A stretch of DNA of 64,000 bases from an uncultured Flavobacteriaceae bacterium (GCA_947493175.1 CANLQD010000007.1:186001-250000), one strand, 5' to 3'; counted from the stretch's first letter, positions 1-9,233 are shown. The notes: generated by a model from the letters alone, not told the origin. Made by a program: numbers and translations.

Positions 1-519
1 GGTCAATTATACGGGTATTGGCGCGGAAGCCCTGTCGACCAATGGCTAGGCATTTCTTTTGCATTATTAGTCAAGATATACTATGCGCTGATCCTTTATA
101 TAATTTCTATTATCGGTTATGCGTCTTACTCGAATTTTACAGTAAGCAAACTCACGGGCATGACCGACGCTATCAAAAACCACCTTCCTAGGATCATTGC
201 CGTGATGGAAACGGAAAAGCTGTTTTTAAACCCAGACCTTTCCCTAAGCAAATTAGCACAAGAAGTCAACACCACCTCAGGCATTGTATCGGTCGTGTTG
301 AACAATGGTCTTGACACCTCCTTCAATGATTTTGTCAATAAATACAGAATAGAAGAAGTGAAGAAAAGGCTAAGAACCAAAGATAAAGATCAGTTTACCT
401 TATTGGCGTTGGCCGAAGATTCCGGTTTCAGATCTAAAACCACCTTTTATCGCGCTTTTCAAAAATTTACCTCAAAGACCCCTAAAGCTTACTTGGACAG
501 TCTACACAAGGCCGAATAA
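1..519 (+). CDS. AraC-family regulator, C-terminal part (5' truncated by window)
   Basis: The frame is open from base 1, so the gene starts outside the window; the first internal ATG (160) is unlikely to be the true start. Residues about 15-45 are hydrophobic (membrane segments). The last ~110 residues form an AraC-type double helix-turn-helix: LSLSKLAQEV is helix 1, and ALAEDSGFRSKTTFYRAFQKFT is the classic second HTH. The architecture, several membrane helices then an AraC DNA-binding domain, is common in Flavobacteriia, where it is usually a transcription factor with a membrane-embedded sensor. Target genes cannot be told from the window. Confidence 0.85.
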   Translation, partial: GQLYGYWRGSPVDQWLGISFALLVKIYYALILYIISIIGYASYSNFTVSKLTGMTDAIKNHLPRIIAVMETEKLFLNPDLSLSKLAQEVNTTSGIVSVVLNNGLDTSFNDFVNKYRIEEVKKRLRTKDKDQFTLLALAEDSGFRSKTTFYRAFQKFTSKTPKAYLDSLHKAE

Positions 520-612
520 GTTCCATATTATATTTTGGGCTTTATTTTCAGGAATTTCTCCTCGATTACATTTCGTATTGGTTGTTATTTGAATAATCAA
601 AAACAATTAGAT

Positions 613-1809
613 ATGAATTTTTTAAAGTGCGCTTTGGCTATTCTCCTCATTTTTCGATCCAGCCTATCCATTAGTCAGGACAATACTGAAATTATAGAAA
701 TACCCGATTTTTATCTAGAACAGGCTATCCGAAATTACATTGACAAACCAACCGGCGAATTTCACATCGCTCATTTAGCATCTTTAACAAGCCTGTCATT
801 GGTAGGCAAAGGAATTACAAACCTAAAAGGATTGGAATATGCCAAAAACCTCAAAAGTTTAAGGCTTGACAACAACCAGATAAGCGATTTAACCCCGCTA
901 TCGGATTTAAGCAAACTAACCCATTTAAGCCTTAATGGTAATCGTATTGTTGACCTAAATCCAATAAGATCATTAAAAAAATTGAAATCACTTTCCATCG
1001 ACAGAAATCAAATAACCGATATTTCTTCCTTAAACGACCTTAAAAAACTAAAGGCCATTACAGCAAATTTTAATTCAATCAGTGATATCTCCGTGGCAAG
1101 TCATTGGAAACATCTTACTCATTTCAACATGGCTTTTAACAAATTGACCGATATAAGCCCGTTAAAAAATTTGATACATCTATACGGTATTTGGGTTCCT
1201 GATAATCAAGTACAAAGCATCGAGGAATTAGAAAAGTTAACCGACTTGGAGGTGCTTATTTTAGAAAAGAATCCGATATCAAATATCGAAGTACTAAAAA
1301 ACTTGCCTAAACTGGTGCAACTGAACTTAATGGATACCAAGGTTACCGATTTCAGTCCTATTTCCCGGCTACCCCATATTGGTGTTCTCGTATTGAGAGG
1401 AAATACGATTAAAAATATCGACTTTCTTAAAGAGTTGACCACGATTGAGTGGCTAGATTTGAGGGATAACCAAATAGCGGATATCTCCATGCTTGGAAAT
1501 CTTACCCAACTAAAGAAGCTGTTTCTTTCCGGCAACAAAATTACTTCGATCGTACCTTTGGCAAAACAACAAAAGTTGAGATGGTTGTTGCTAGGCGATA
1601 ATGAAATTGACAATCTTTGGCCATTGTACAACTTAGAAAATCTGACCGATATGATGGTTGATGGCAACCCCATTCATTCTTCGACCGACTTATCAAATAT
1701 AAACGGCAAAGTCATACAAAAAATTCAATCGGATGGTAAAAATAGGGTCATGGAGTTCGTAGAAGTTAATTCCATCTATCAAACGGAGCCTAGCAGAAAA
1801 TTGAAATAA
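613..1809 (+). CDS. Secreted leucine-rich-repeat (internalin-like) protein
   Basis: The ATG at 613 is chosen because it begins a signal peptide (MNFLKCALAILLIF...SQD); an upstream TTG at 535 would add an unlikely leader. The mature part has about 13 tandem leucine-rich repeats of ~22 residues with the internalin-type pattern LxxLxLxxNxIxDIxxL (for example LRLDNNQISDLTPL). Such proteins form curved binding surfaces and usually mediate protein-protein contacts outside the cell. There is no C-terminal sorting domain or membrane anchor. The gene stands alone and its partner is unknown. Confidence 0.85.
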   Translation: MNFLKCALAILLIFRSSLSISQDNTEIIEIPDFYLEQAIRNYIDKPTGEFHIAHLASLTSLSLVGKGITNLKGLEYAKNLKSLRLDNNQISDLTPLSDLSKLTHLSLNGNRIVDLNPIRSLKKLKSLSIDRNQITDISSLNDLKKLKAITANFNSISDISVASHWKHLTHFNMAFNKLTDISPLKNLIHLYGIWVPDNQVQSIEELEKLTDLEVLILEKNPISNIEVLKNLPKLVQLNLMDTKVTDFSPISRLPHIGVLVLRGNTIKNIDFLKELTTIEWLDLRDNQIADISMLGNLTQLKKLFLSGNKITSIVPLAKQQKLRWLLLGDNEIDNLWPLYNLENLTDMMVDGNPIHSSTDLSNINGKVIQKIQSDGKNRVMEFVEVNSIYQTEPSRKLK

Positions 1810-2195
1810 ATACTATAAATCGATACCTAGAAGCTTAGGTAAGAAACCAATTTTATAAGAGAATTAGAATTTTGGTTTTACCAAGTTAAAAACACCTGGG
1901 GTTTTCCGACGAACCACTTATCTACACAGCGACTGTAAATTTTAGCTTCTTACAGATACCAAACTGAATCACAAAGATCACACAGTCTTTTTGTTCAACT
2001 CATTTTATTTTTTTGAGCCGAATAGCATTCTTAATCGGCTCATGAGGTAGGATTGGTAATAAAAAGTAATGCATAGTATGTTTAAAAGAAGCCCTCAAGG
2101 TTGTAAGGGTAAGGCAAAGGCCAGAAGACATGTCTTTATTACCAACACAGCTAAGGTAACCGCTACGAGTAATTTACAAGACCTGTGAAGACTTA
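1810..2195. other. Intergenic region before the insertion sequence
   Basis: No coding sequence is supported here. It holds an 8-bp hairpin (TGAGCCGA at 2014-2021 paired with TCGGCTCA at 2035-2042). The T-run precedes rather than follows the stem on the plus strand, so it is not a standard terminator. A looser inverted pair, ATTGGTAATAAA near 2051 and TTTATTACCAA near 2132, lies just before the IS. Confidence 0.5.
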
Positions 2196-2218
2196 CCCCT
2201 TTTCGTACAGCGGTTAAA

Positions 2219-3085
2219 TTAAACAAAATGGTCTTTCAAAGGGGCATGCCCCTTTGAAAATGCCTCTAAATATTCCTTTGGGCTGTTCCTTCCCAATGAT
2301 TTATGGGGATGGGAGCAGTTATATTCCTCCCTGAACCGTTCCGTCTCAAGGTTGACCTCTTCCATATCCCTGAACAGGTGGGCGTCCAGTACATCCTCCC
2401 GATAGGTCCTGTCGGACCTTTCGATGAATCCGTTCTGGTTCGGTTTGCCGGGTTGGATGCACTTTATCTCGATGTCCTCGACTTCACAATAGTTCACGAA
2501 GACCCTTGATAGGAACTCCGCTCCGTTGTCGACCCTGATGGCCAAGGGCTTGCCGTATACCTCTATGGCCTCCCTGAGGTATTCCACCACCCGTATTCCG
2601 GGCATGGAGAAGTTTCCCTTCATGCAAAGTGCCTCGCGGTTGAAGTCGTCCATCACATTGAACACCCTGAAACTCCTGCCCGTTATCAGGCTGTCGGACA
2701 TGAAGTCCGCACTCCATACTTCCCTCGGCGCATCGGGCACCGCCAAGGGCTCCTTATCCTTTTTGGCAATCGTTCCTTGGTCTTCCTTCGCAAGGAGAGC
2801 CCCAAGAGACGGTAGATTCTCAAAACGCGTTTACGGTTCCACTTATGGCCCTGCTTGCGGAGGCGGTTGTAGAGCCAATCAAAACCCCTGTTGGGCTTGG
2901 CTTCGGCCAGCTCTGTGAGCTTGTCGATTACTTGTGTATCGTCACGCCTGCTCCGGTAATACCACATCGAACGGCACAGGCACACGATCGTACAGGCCCT
3001 TGCTATGCTCGGCCCCTCTTCCTTTACGATACCTTCGGCCAGTTCCCTCCGCCTACAGGGCCTCAGAGCTTTTTTTCGATGATGT
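2219..3085 (-). pseudogene. IS3-family transposase OrfB (DDE integrase), frameshifted
   Basis: OrfB is entered by -1 slippage at the A7 run (3070-3076). The N-terminal part (IARACTIVCLCRS...YNRLRKQGHKWNRKRV) and the C-terminal DDE catalytic part (VWSADFMSD, then RVDNGAEF, then NGFIERSDRTYREDV) are both recognisable, but they lie in different frames. The break falls at the five-base T run at 2760-2764 (plus strand); one extra base would restore LPKKDKEPLAVPDAP, which fits the family. The copy is therefore probably inactive, unless this is a sequencing error. Confidence 0.8.
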
Positions 3086-3329
3086 CCTTCAGGATTCGAT
3101 GATCCAAACTCAGATTGGCGTACATCGCCTTGAGCCTCCTGTTCTCCTCCTGTAACGACTTTAGTTCCTTGAGTTGTTGGGCGTCCATGCCACCGTACTT
3201 GCGTTTCCAACTATAAAACGTTGCCGTAGTGATGCCCTTGTCACGACAGATATCGGTGACCTTCATCCCCGAATCGTACTGTCGCAACATCGCAACGATC
3301 TGACTTTCTGTAAATCTGCTATTCTTCAT
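3063..3329 (-). CDS. IS3-family transposase OrfA (HTH protein)
   Basis: 88 residues: an N-terminal helix-turn-helix (FTESQIVAMLRQYDSG, then TTATFYSWKRKYGG) followed by a leucine-rich coiled coil (LKSLQEENRRLK), the standard IS3 OrfA layout. It ends at a run of seven A's on the coding strand (3070-3076), where a programmed -1 frameshift would join it to OrfB as OrfAB, as known for IS3 elements. Confidence 0.92.
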   Translation of the reverse strand: MKNSRFTESQIVAMLRQYDSGMKVTDICRDKGITTATFYSWKRKYGGMDAQQLKELKSLQEENRRLKAMYANLSLDHRILKDIIEKKL

Positions 3330-3564
3330 GATATAAAAATAGTTGATTTTTATACTGTCCGAAAAACAGGGAAGCCTTCAGTCAGTGTTTGGTTGTTCGC
3401 TATTTTCTGCATAATCAATGACAAAATGTGGAGGAAAAGGTCTTATCACTTAATTTATGAAAACAGTAAAAATGAATCAAATGCCGGAGCTTACAACACC
3501 TCCTTTGCAAATCCACGGCCACATTAACAAAAATTCAAAAAAAGGATATTAAATATTGAGCATA

Positions 3565-3912
3565 ATGACTTCTAAAATATTCCAAATTATATTTTGCTCA
3601 GTACTTTTAATTTCATGTAGTGAAGAAAGAGTTGTTTTAAAGGAATATTCAGACGATGATATTAAACTCCAATGGTTTTACACAGAATATTTATATCAAA
3701 GAGGTAATGACTTCATTGAAATTTCTTGTCAACTAGGCAATACAGAATTTAGTACTACAACTTTTAATTTTCCCAAGGATTGGATAAAAAAAGTAGATGT
3801 CAAGGATAAGAAAATACGAATTGAGCATACAATTACCTTAGACATAATTAACAAAATCATCGTGAAAGATAGCATCTGTGATTATGAAGTTATTTTAAAC
3901 GAGGTAGACTAA
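3565..3912 (+). CDS. Small lipoprotein, unknown function
   Basis: 115 residues from the ATG at 3565. The N-terminal MTSKIFQIIFCSVLLISCSEE carries a lipobox (LISC), so the protein should be lipidated and membrane-anchored. The rest is charged and beta-rich, and no family is recognised. First gene of the plus arm: a degenerate repeat (3529) precedes it and a good repeat (3917) follows its stop. Confidence 0.7.
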   Translation: MTSKIFQIIFCSVLLISCSEERVVLKEYSDDDIKLQWFYTEYLYQRGNDFIEISCQLGNTEFSTTTFNFPKDWIKKVDVKDKKIRIEHTITLDIINKIIVKDSICDYEVILNEVD

Positions 3913-3952
3913 CTTTAAAGTTCAAACAAATGACAATAACGTAATAAATGCG

Positions 3953-3983
3953 ATATTTATACGTATATTGTACGTATAAATAT
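3953..3983. promoter_or_regulatory. Perfect 13-bp palindrome, likely toxin-antitoxin operator
   Basis: ATATTTATACGTA at 3953-3965 and its exact complement TACGTATAAATAT at 3971-3983, separated by 5 bp, end 9 bp before the antitoxin ATG (3993). Antitoxins usually repress their own operon through such palindromes, so an operator is the simplest reading. Confidence 0.65.
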
Positions 3984-3992
3984 GATTTAGTT

Positions 3993-4238
3993 ATGATACG
4001 GAAGGAATTACATTTAGATGAAACGGTCATTTCAGTTTTAGAAGCCGAAGCTAAAAGACAGAATAGGAGCCTGAAAAACTACTTGGAATTCTTGGCTATC
4101 GAACAGGCCAAAAAACTAGAGGTGCCATCCAAGGAATATACCGATATGATGGACGACTTACTTGACAAGTTCGATAAGAATGAAATAGAGTTTTCCACCA
4201 TTGAAGAAGTAATGAGCAGGAATGGCATATCAAATTAA
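3993..4238 (+). CDS. Type II antitoxin of a RelE/ParE-type module
   Basis: 81 residues from the ATG at 3993 (MIRKELHLDETV); an upstream ATG at 3948 would read through the operator palindrome and is rejected. The N-terminal pattern, a beta strand then two helices (VISVLEAEAKRQNRSLKNYLE), looks like a ribbon-helix-helix DNA-binding domain, and the acidic C-terminal half would wrap the toxin. It overlaps the toxin gene by 17 bp, the usual sign of translational coupling. Confidence 0.8.
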   Translation: MIRKELHLDETVISVLEAEAKRQNRSLKNYLEFLAIEQAKKLEVPSKEYTDMMDDLLDKFDKNEIEFSTIEEVMSRNGISN

Positions 4239-4494
4239 AGTCTCGAAAGATGCCGAGAAAGATTTATTGACTGCCAAATGTCATTATCGGATATCTAGAC
4301 TAGAACAGGATTTTGACAACGATTTTAAAAGTCAAATCTCTTATTTAAGAGCTAATCCCTTTCTCTTTCAAATATACTATCGGAACGTGCAAAGGGCTCA
4401 TTTCAGCACTTTTAAATACTCAATTCATTTTATTATCCATAATGATGCCGTATTTATTTTAAGAGTCTTGCACCATAAGCAAAAGTTCAAATAA
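4222..4494 (+). CDS. RelE/ParE-superfamily toxin
   Basis: 90 residues with the ParE/RelE pattern: YQIKVSKDAEKDL, a helical hairpin, then a C-terminal strand IHFIIHNDAVFILRVLHHK. Toxins of this fold either cleave mRNA on the ribosome or poison gyrase; which one cannot be told here. The final residues KFK and the TAA stop are encoded by the cassette repeat at 4482-4500. Confidence 0.85.
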   Translation: MAYQIKVSKDAEKDLLTAKCHYRISRLEQDFDNDFKSQISYLRANPFLFQIYYRNVQRAHFSTFKYSIHFIIHNDAVFILRVLHHKQKFK

Positions 4495-4504
4495 AGGATT
4501 AGAA

Positions 4505-4777
4505 ATGACAAGGAAAGAGTTGATTAATCTTGGGCGTAAAATTGTTGCGGCCAAAGAAACAGAAAGTGAACTTGATGCATTTGCTGTTTTGTTCGATAGC
4601 AATGTTCCTTATGCCAATGGATCAAATCTCTTTTACTATCCGGAAAACTATAATGCAAGAAGAGACGATATTTCAAAATACAATCCAACCGTCGAAGAAA
4701 TAGTTGACAAGTGTTTATCTTATAAGGCAATTGCTATAGGTTGGGCTAAAGTTCAAATAAATGATTCATTAACTTAA
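4505..4777 (+). CDS. Orphan colicin/pyocin-type bacteriocin immunity protein
   Basis: 90 residues with the DNase-colicin immunity (Im/E9-like, PF01320) signature: a helical start, then NGSNLFYYPENYNARRDD, matching the conserved S-x-L-x-YYP loop that binds the colicin nuclease. No toxin gene is adjacent, so it would protect against nuclease bacteriocins of other strains. It starts 5 bp after a repeat. The next repeat (4748-4766) is translated as KVQIND inside its C-terminus, so the reading frame crosses the cassette junction and ends 11 bp later. Confidence 0.8.
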   Translation: MTRKELINLGRKIVAAKETESELDAFAVLFDSNVPYANGSNLFYYPENYNARRDDISKYNPTVEEIVDKCLSYKAIAIGWAKVQINDSLT

Positions 4778-4848
4778 GCAGAGCTATAAAAATGTAATGT
4801 CAACGATAATAGCCGCATGTCATGTATTCTTAGCCAAGTAAAAGAAAT

Positions 4849-6006
4849 ATGGAAAAATTCCGAAGATTAATAATCTGTCTTGTTCTTACCATAGTGATAG
4901 TGCCAATTCAAGATATATTTGGGCAAGATTCAAAGAAGGTAAATGAACCCATTGGTCCAAAAAAGGGCTCATTAATTATTACCGGTGATTGGATTCACGG
5001 GATTTTTCAAGATAAATTCTTGGAACTCATCGGTGGTGCGAACGCGCCAATAATCGTTATTCCAACAGCTACTTCTTCTGAAGTCCTCTCTGATGAGTTT
5101 TTAGAAAAATACAAACAAAGATTCATTCAATCCGGTTTTAATAATGTTACGGTATTACATACTAGAGATCCTAAAGAGGCCAATACAGATGAATTTATTG
5201 AACCGATTAAGAATGCTATGGGTATTATTTTCAGCGGGGGAAGACAATGGCGACATGCGGACTCATATTTAAACACAAAGGCGCATGATGAATTTTTTAA
5301 TCTCTTGGACCGAGGTGGGGTTATCGCAGGAGGATCAGCTGGTGCCACAATTCAAGGTTCATATTTAGCTAGAGGAGATTCGGAAGGAAACACAAAAATG
5401 ATGGGAGACCATGAAGTAGGATTGGGTTTTATTAAAAACGTGGCGATTGATCAGCATCTTTTAAAAAGAAACAGACAGTTTGATATGTTTGAAATTCTAG
5501 ATAACCGACCTGAATTGCTTGGGATAGGAATAGATGAGGGTACCGGAATAATTGTCCAGGGTGATACATTCAAGGTTTTGGGGGAAAGTTATGTAGTCAT
5601 GTATGATGGAACGCGCTGGTCGAAAGAAAGGGATACTATTTATAGATTACCAAAAGGTAGTCGAGAGTTCTACACTTTAAAATCCGGTGATGAATATAAT
5701 TTAAGAACAAGATCGGTAATCACTTTTGAGGATAAAAAATTTCTGAACTTAAACGAGAACGAATTGAAAAAATATTGTAGTGATTACAAATTAGCAGGGG
5801 CAAACAAGACATCTAAAATGTTTGTTGAGAACGGTTCTTTATTGTTTGAGGTAAATGATCAAACTTTTCCCCTTTTTCCAGAAACGGAAACTCGATTTTA
5901 TGTGGAAGGATCGACCATTCATTTAGATTTTATACTTGATTCCAATGGAAATATATTGAAAGCAATAATTCCCAGTCATAATGAAACTTGGGAGAAATTG
6001 AATTGA
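4849..6006 (+). CDS. Secreted cyanophycinase-like peptidase (family S51)
   Basis: 385 residues with a signal peptide (cleavage after IFG-Q). The S51 core is visible: LIITGDW near 45, GIIFSGGRQWR near 128, and the nucleophile elbow GGSAGATIQGS (Ser about residue 163). S51 enzymes hydrolyse cyanophycin or Asp/Arg-type peptides. The C-terminal ~100 residues form an extra domain of unknown role. It occupies one of the larger cassettes, between repeats at 4748 and 6054. Confidence 0.85.
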   Translation: MEKFRRLIICLVLTIVIVPIQDIFGQDSKKVNEPIGPKKGSLIITGDWIHGIFQDKFLELIGGANAPIIVIPTATSSEVLSDEFLEKYKQRFIQSGFNNVTVLHTRDPKEANTDEFIEPIKNAMGIIFSGGRQWRHADSYLNTKAHDEFFNLLDRGGVIAGGSAGATIQGSYLARGDSEGNTKMMGDHEVGLGFIKNVAIDQHLLKRNRQFDMFEILDNRPELLGIGIDEGTGIIVQGDTFKVLGESYVVMYDGTRWSKERDTIYRLPKGSREFYTLKSGDEYNLRTRSVITFEDKKFLNLNENELKKYCSDYKLAGANKTSKMFVENGSLLFEVNDQTFPLFPETETRFYVEGSTIHLDFILDSNGNILKAIIPSHNETWEKLN

Positions 6007-6070
6007 AACAATTAATTATATCGTGATTACGAAAAGCCTCAATCAAGTTTCGCAATAGTTCAAATAAACG

Positions 6071-6613
6071 ATGACCAACTATTCTACGACCATTGCATAC
6101 TGTTTGCTATTGGTTCTTCTAAGCTGTAAATCAAATTGTCAAGAAGATAATGGCAAAGACCTTGTTCCGCTTATTGATTTCGCTAATATCAAAGAGTTTA
6201 GAGAAACCAAAGAATTGGGAAGAATAGTCAGTGATTATGATAGCATTTTTAAACCAGAAGAACGTACTGAATTAGAAAACCTAATCAATGACTACAATAT
6301 AGAAACAACTAGACAAATTGTTGTAGTGACGATTGACAGCTTACATGGATATAAGAATGTTCAAAGATTTGCTACCGACTTAGCCAATTATTGGGGAGTT
6401 GGAACTAAAGAAGAAAACAATGGACTCGCTTTTGTACTGTGCAAACCCCAACGGAAAATTGGAATAGCAACTGGGCTTGGAACCGAGAGAGTTCTTACAG
6501 ATAGTATCTGCAAGGTTGTAATCGACAGTATTATGATTCCAAAATTTCGAGAAGATGACTTTTACGGCGGTACTAAAGGTGGAGTATTCGAGCTGATAAA
6601 GAAATGGTATTGA
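6071..6613 (+). CDS. TPM-domain (Psb32/MOLO-1-type) lipoprotein
   Basis: 180 residues; the start ATG overlaps the preceding repeat (AAACGATG). The lipobox-like LLSCKS gives a lipidated N-terminus. Residues 50-175 match the TPM domain: VSDYDSIFKPEERTELENLI, VVVTIDSL, FATDLANYWGVG, NNGLAFVL, RKIGIATGLG. This domain occurs in membrane-associated proteins linked to photosystem repair and, elsewhere, acid phosphatase activity; its role in flavobacteria is unclear. It lacks the usual C-terminal membrane segment. Confidence 0.85.
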   Translation: MTNYSTTIAYCLLLVLLSCKSNCQEDNGKDLVPLIDFANIKEFRETKELGRIVSDYDSIFKPEERTELENLINDYNIETTRQIVVVTIDSLHGYKNVQRFATDLANYWGVGTKEENNGLAFVLCKPQRKIGIATGLGTERVLTDSICKVVIDSIMIPKFREDDFYGGTKGGVFELIKKWY

Positions 6614-6661
6614 TTTAGTAATAAAGTTCAAAAAAAGGATTATTAACTTAAGAACATACTG

Positions 6662-7279
6662 GTGAATAATCAACTGCCTATTACCTACCTTAGCCAACAC
6701 TCAAGAAGTTTTTTGAAAACAGTTTTACTCGTAGTAACAATGATTCTTTTAATTTGCTGTAGGCAAAAAAGCACTTCACAGGAATCTGGTTTTAACCGAA
6801 CATTAGTTAGTTCTATCCATAAGGATTCAGCTTATCACGAAATGATAAGTATTTTGATTGGACAAATTGTGAGTTCCGAACTGAAACAAAACAACTTGTA
6901 TTTTGTGTCACCGGTTAATAAAAGCCCTGCACTTAAAAGGCTATTGAAAGATAGCTTACGTATAAAAGAGCTAAAGGCATCATATAAGAATCTGATATGG
7001 AATGCTATAGGAAATACCGATACTATAAAGTTTTCTAAAAATCTATTAAGTCAATCAGCTCTAAGAAAGTTTGATAAAAAATCTGTTGAGAAAAAGATTA
7101 TTATTGCTGTGTCTAATGTGTATATAGATGTTTGTAAACGAAAGGCAGTAATGTTTGTGAACAAGGGTTATTTGTATGAAAACCGCGATGGACTTAGAGG
7201 TGGTTCGGAAGAAATTGTTTTTTTTGATAAAGAAGATAAATGGGTTTTGAAAGAATCAGTCAGATATGCGGAATATTAA
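6662..7279 (+). CDS. Lipoprotein-like protein, unknown function
   Basis: Up to 205 residues if translation starts at GTG 6662; an ATG at 6740 (MILLICCRQ) is an alternative, within a hydrophobic stretch ending in a lipobox (LLICC). The remainder is a soluble domain with no recognised family. It follows the repeat at 6623 and precedes that at 7329. Confidence 0.6.
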   Translation: MNNQLPITYLSQHSRSFLKTVLLVVTMILLICCRQKSTSQESGFNRTLVSSIHKDSAYHEMISILIGQIVSSELKQNNLYFVSPVNKSPALKRLLKDSLRIKELKASYKNLIWNAIGNTDTIKFSKNLLSQSALRKFDKKSVEKKIIIAVSNVYIDVCKRKAVMFVNKGYLYENRDGLRGGSEEIVFFDKEDKWVLKESVRYAEY

Positions 7280-7419
7280 GATGTTAGCTAACAAATCCTC
7301 CTATGAAAAAGCCATAGTCCAATTTTAAAAAGTTCAAAATAAAGGATGGCCATGCTTCAAATTACTAACAAGTTACTACCTAGAACGCCGCATGTGATTT
7401 GAATAAACTGAGTTAATGA

Positions 7420-7899
7420 ATGATTATAGCAAATTTTGACCATATCCGTGATTCAACCGATTTTGACATCATTCATAAGGAGAAAACGCACATTGATGAA
7501 ATGGTTGTCCAATCCTCTGAATTAGTCTTTGATAATAACGGGACCAAGGCCCGGATAAAGTTTGAACTTGCAAAAGGAAATGAAATCAAAAAAGACGATT
7601 TTTTATATATTTCCGAAACTAATGTTCTGTTTTATCGAGGAACAATCGAATGGTGTGCTTTTGATTTGAAAAACAAAAGCGTCCTTCGAAATGAAAGTGC
7701 AACCCAAATACCGTTCATTCAAAGAAGAAATGATGTGATTCTAATATATGATGATTTGTACGCTGAAGCTACAGATCTAAATGGCCAACGGATTGACAAC
7801 GTCCCGATAGACCCACCAACAGAATCGGTTGAATTTGAAGACAGAATAGAATTCGACAGCCCAGTTTTTGGAAAGCAAACCCTTAGACTGAGTAAATAA
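7420..7899 (+). CDS. Hypothetical cytoplasmic protein (immunity-like size)
   Basis: 159 residues, acidic and beta-rich, without signal peptide or membrane segment. No family is recognised. A repeat at 7329 lies 73 bp upstream, and a degenerate one (7928) follows. Its size, acidity and location resemble orphan immunity proteins, but nothing in the sequence proves this. Confidence 0.6.
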   Translation: MIIANFDHIRDSTDFDIIHKEKTHIDEMVVQSSELVFDNNGTKARIKFELAKGNEIKKDDFLYISETNVLFYRGTIEWCAFDLKNKSVLRNESATQIPFIQRRNDVILIYDDLYAEATDLNGQRIDNVPIDPPTESVEFEDRIEFDSPVFGKQTLRLSK

Positions 7900-7944
7900 C
7901 AATCATACAATAAAAAACTACGTCCACGAAAGTACCAATAGAGG

Positions 7945-8298
7945 ATGAAAAATAAAGATATAGTACCACTGCTCATCTCCATTATTTTGATTTTGATATC
8001 CTTTTTTAGAGTTGGAACATCCGATTTTGTCCTTAGTCAAACACATTATATCGGTCTAGGTGCATTAATGCTATCAACTATGCTATATTTCATAAGTAAG
8101 AAAATTTTCATTGCTGTCTTTGCTCTAACATTGATTGCAGGACTTATAGGACTTCTTGATTTTTTCTATATAACTTATAAGGTTGGATTCGCTGGAGTAG
8201 GAGTAAATCCAATTTTTATAGTTCTTCTTGTGCTATTTTTTGTTTTTGGAAAAAATACTATGAATGAACTTTTTCCAGATAATAAGAATGTTAGTTGA
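7945..8298 (+). CDS. Small four-helix membrane protein
   Basis: 117 residues, almost entirely hydrophobic, with four likely transmembrane helices (around 8-25, 33-50, 53-72, 80-102). The ATG overlaps the end of a degenerate repeat (7928-7947, reading ...GAGGATG). No family recognised. Confidence 0.65.
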   Translation: MKNKDIVPLLISIILILISFFRVGTSDFVLSQTHYIGLGALMLSTMLYFISKKIFIAVFALTLIAGLIGLLDFFYITYKVGFAGVGVNPIFIVLLVLFFVFGKNTMNELFPDNKNVS

Positions 8299-8359
8299 TA
8301 CTTAGGAGTTCAAAAAAACGATTCATTAAGGGCTTTGTAGTCTTTTAAAAAAACTGTAA

Positions 8360-8674
8360 ATGGGAACTGAACTTTGGATTGAAAAAGGGTGGGGTGATTC
8401 GGTAGACCAAGCTACATTTAAGGACATACTTGTAGCAATAAACGAGACCATTGAAATGGACGATGAGCACGGTGCGTTTTGGGTTGGGAATATGGAAAAT
8501 GAATATGTTTTAGAAGTATCCAAAAATTTGGATCTCCATTTTATATTTGGAGAGGAACCTGGAGAAGTTATTAAGACAAGATTATCCAACTGGGAGGAGG
8601 TAAAAGCATATTATGTGCTTTATTTGAATAATGACTATACTGGGATAAAGAATAAAATTAATGAACGACTCTAA
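8360..8674 (+). CDS. Small acidic protein, unknown function
   Basis: 104 residues, strongly acidic, rich in Trp/Tyr, single-domain (MGTELWIEKGWGDSVDQATF). No signal peptide. It sits alone between repeats at 8306 and 8686. It resembles small immunity proteins in composition only; no family could be named. Confidence 0.6.
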   Translation: MGTELWIEKGWGDSVDQATFKDILVAINETIEMDDEHGAFWVGNMENEYVLEVSKNLDLHFIFGEEPGEVIKTRLSNWEEVKAYYVLYLNNDYTGIKNKINERL

Positions 8675-8786
8675 GATCTGGTTCTAAAAGTTCAAATAAA
8701 GGATTAAAATAGTATTGCCTTGAAGAGAAGTATGCGTACCTGTGCATAGATTTAATAGTTAACGGCAATTTTGATTGAGGATTGCA

Positions 8787-9233
8787 ATGAAAAAGTTATC
8801 ACTACAAAAAAACGAGTTCTGCATTTCTACTGATAAGTCGAAATTAGACATTGACGCCATTCACGATTTTTTATCAACCAAAGCATATTGGTGTTTAAAT
8901 ATTCCCAAAGAAAAAGTTGAAATTTCAATAGAAAATTCATTCTGTTTTGGCCTTTATGAGAAAAACAAACAAATTGGTTTTGCAAGAATTATCACAGATT
9001 ATTCGACAATAGCTTATTTAGGAGATGTCTACATTTTAGAGGAGTATAGAGGAAAAGGTCTTTCAAAATGGTTGATGGAAACAATTATGAATTTACCTGA
9101 ACTTCAGGGCTTAAGACGTTGGATTTTACTTACTGGAGATGCTCATGAACTATATAAAAAATACGGTTGGACGGACTTAACTGATTCAAGCAACTGGATG
9201 GAACTCTATAATAAAAATGTGTATTCCAATTAA
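8787..9233 (+). CDS. GNAT-family N-acetyltransferase
   Basis: 148 residues from the ATG at 8787. GNAT motifs are present: IGFARIITDYSTIAYLGDVYI (strands beta4-beta5 and motif A), then the acetyl-CoA loop EEYRGKGLSKWLM (R/Q-x-x-G-x-G/A), and the C-terminal LLTGDAHELYKKYGW. It transfers acetyl from acetyl-CoA to an amine; the substrate is unknown. It is a cassette of its own, between repeats at 8686 and 9341. Confidence 0.88.
   Translation: MKKLSLQKNEFCISTDKSKLDIDAIHDFLSTKAYWCLNIPKEKVEISIENSFCFGLYEKNKQIGFARIITDYSTIAYLGDVYILEEYRGKGLSKWLMETIMNLPELQGLRRWILLTGDAHELYKKYGWTDLTDSSNWMELYNKNVYSN

Larger units (their letters stand above)
2196..3371 (-). mobile_element. IS3-family insertion sequence
   Basis: About 1.18 kb with two overlapping transposase frames on the minus strand. 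Imperfect terminal inverted repeats can be aligned: the left end begins near 2196 (CCCCTTTTCGTACAG) and the right end finishes near 3371 (CCGAAAAACAGGG on the plus strand). No clear target-site duplication was found. GC content is visibly higher than in the surrounding AT-rich DNA, so it came from elsewhere. It sits just outside the first repeat of the cassette array. Confidence 0.85.

Noticed and set aside
2014..2042. Rho-independent terminator after the LRR gene
   Set aside because: The hairpin is real, but the T-run precedes the stem on the plus strand and gives an A-run on the minus strand.
2303..3155. Plus-strand frames inside the IS
   Set aside because: They are shadows of the transposase genes on the minus strand; no domain or start signal supports them.
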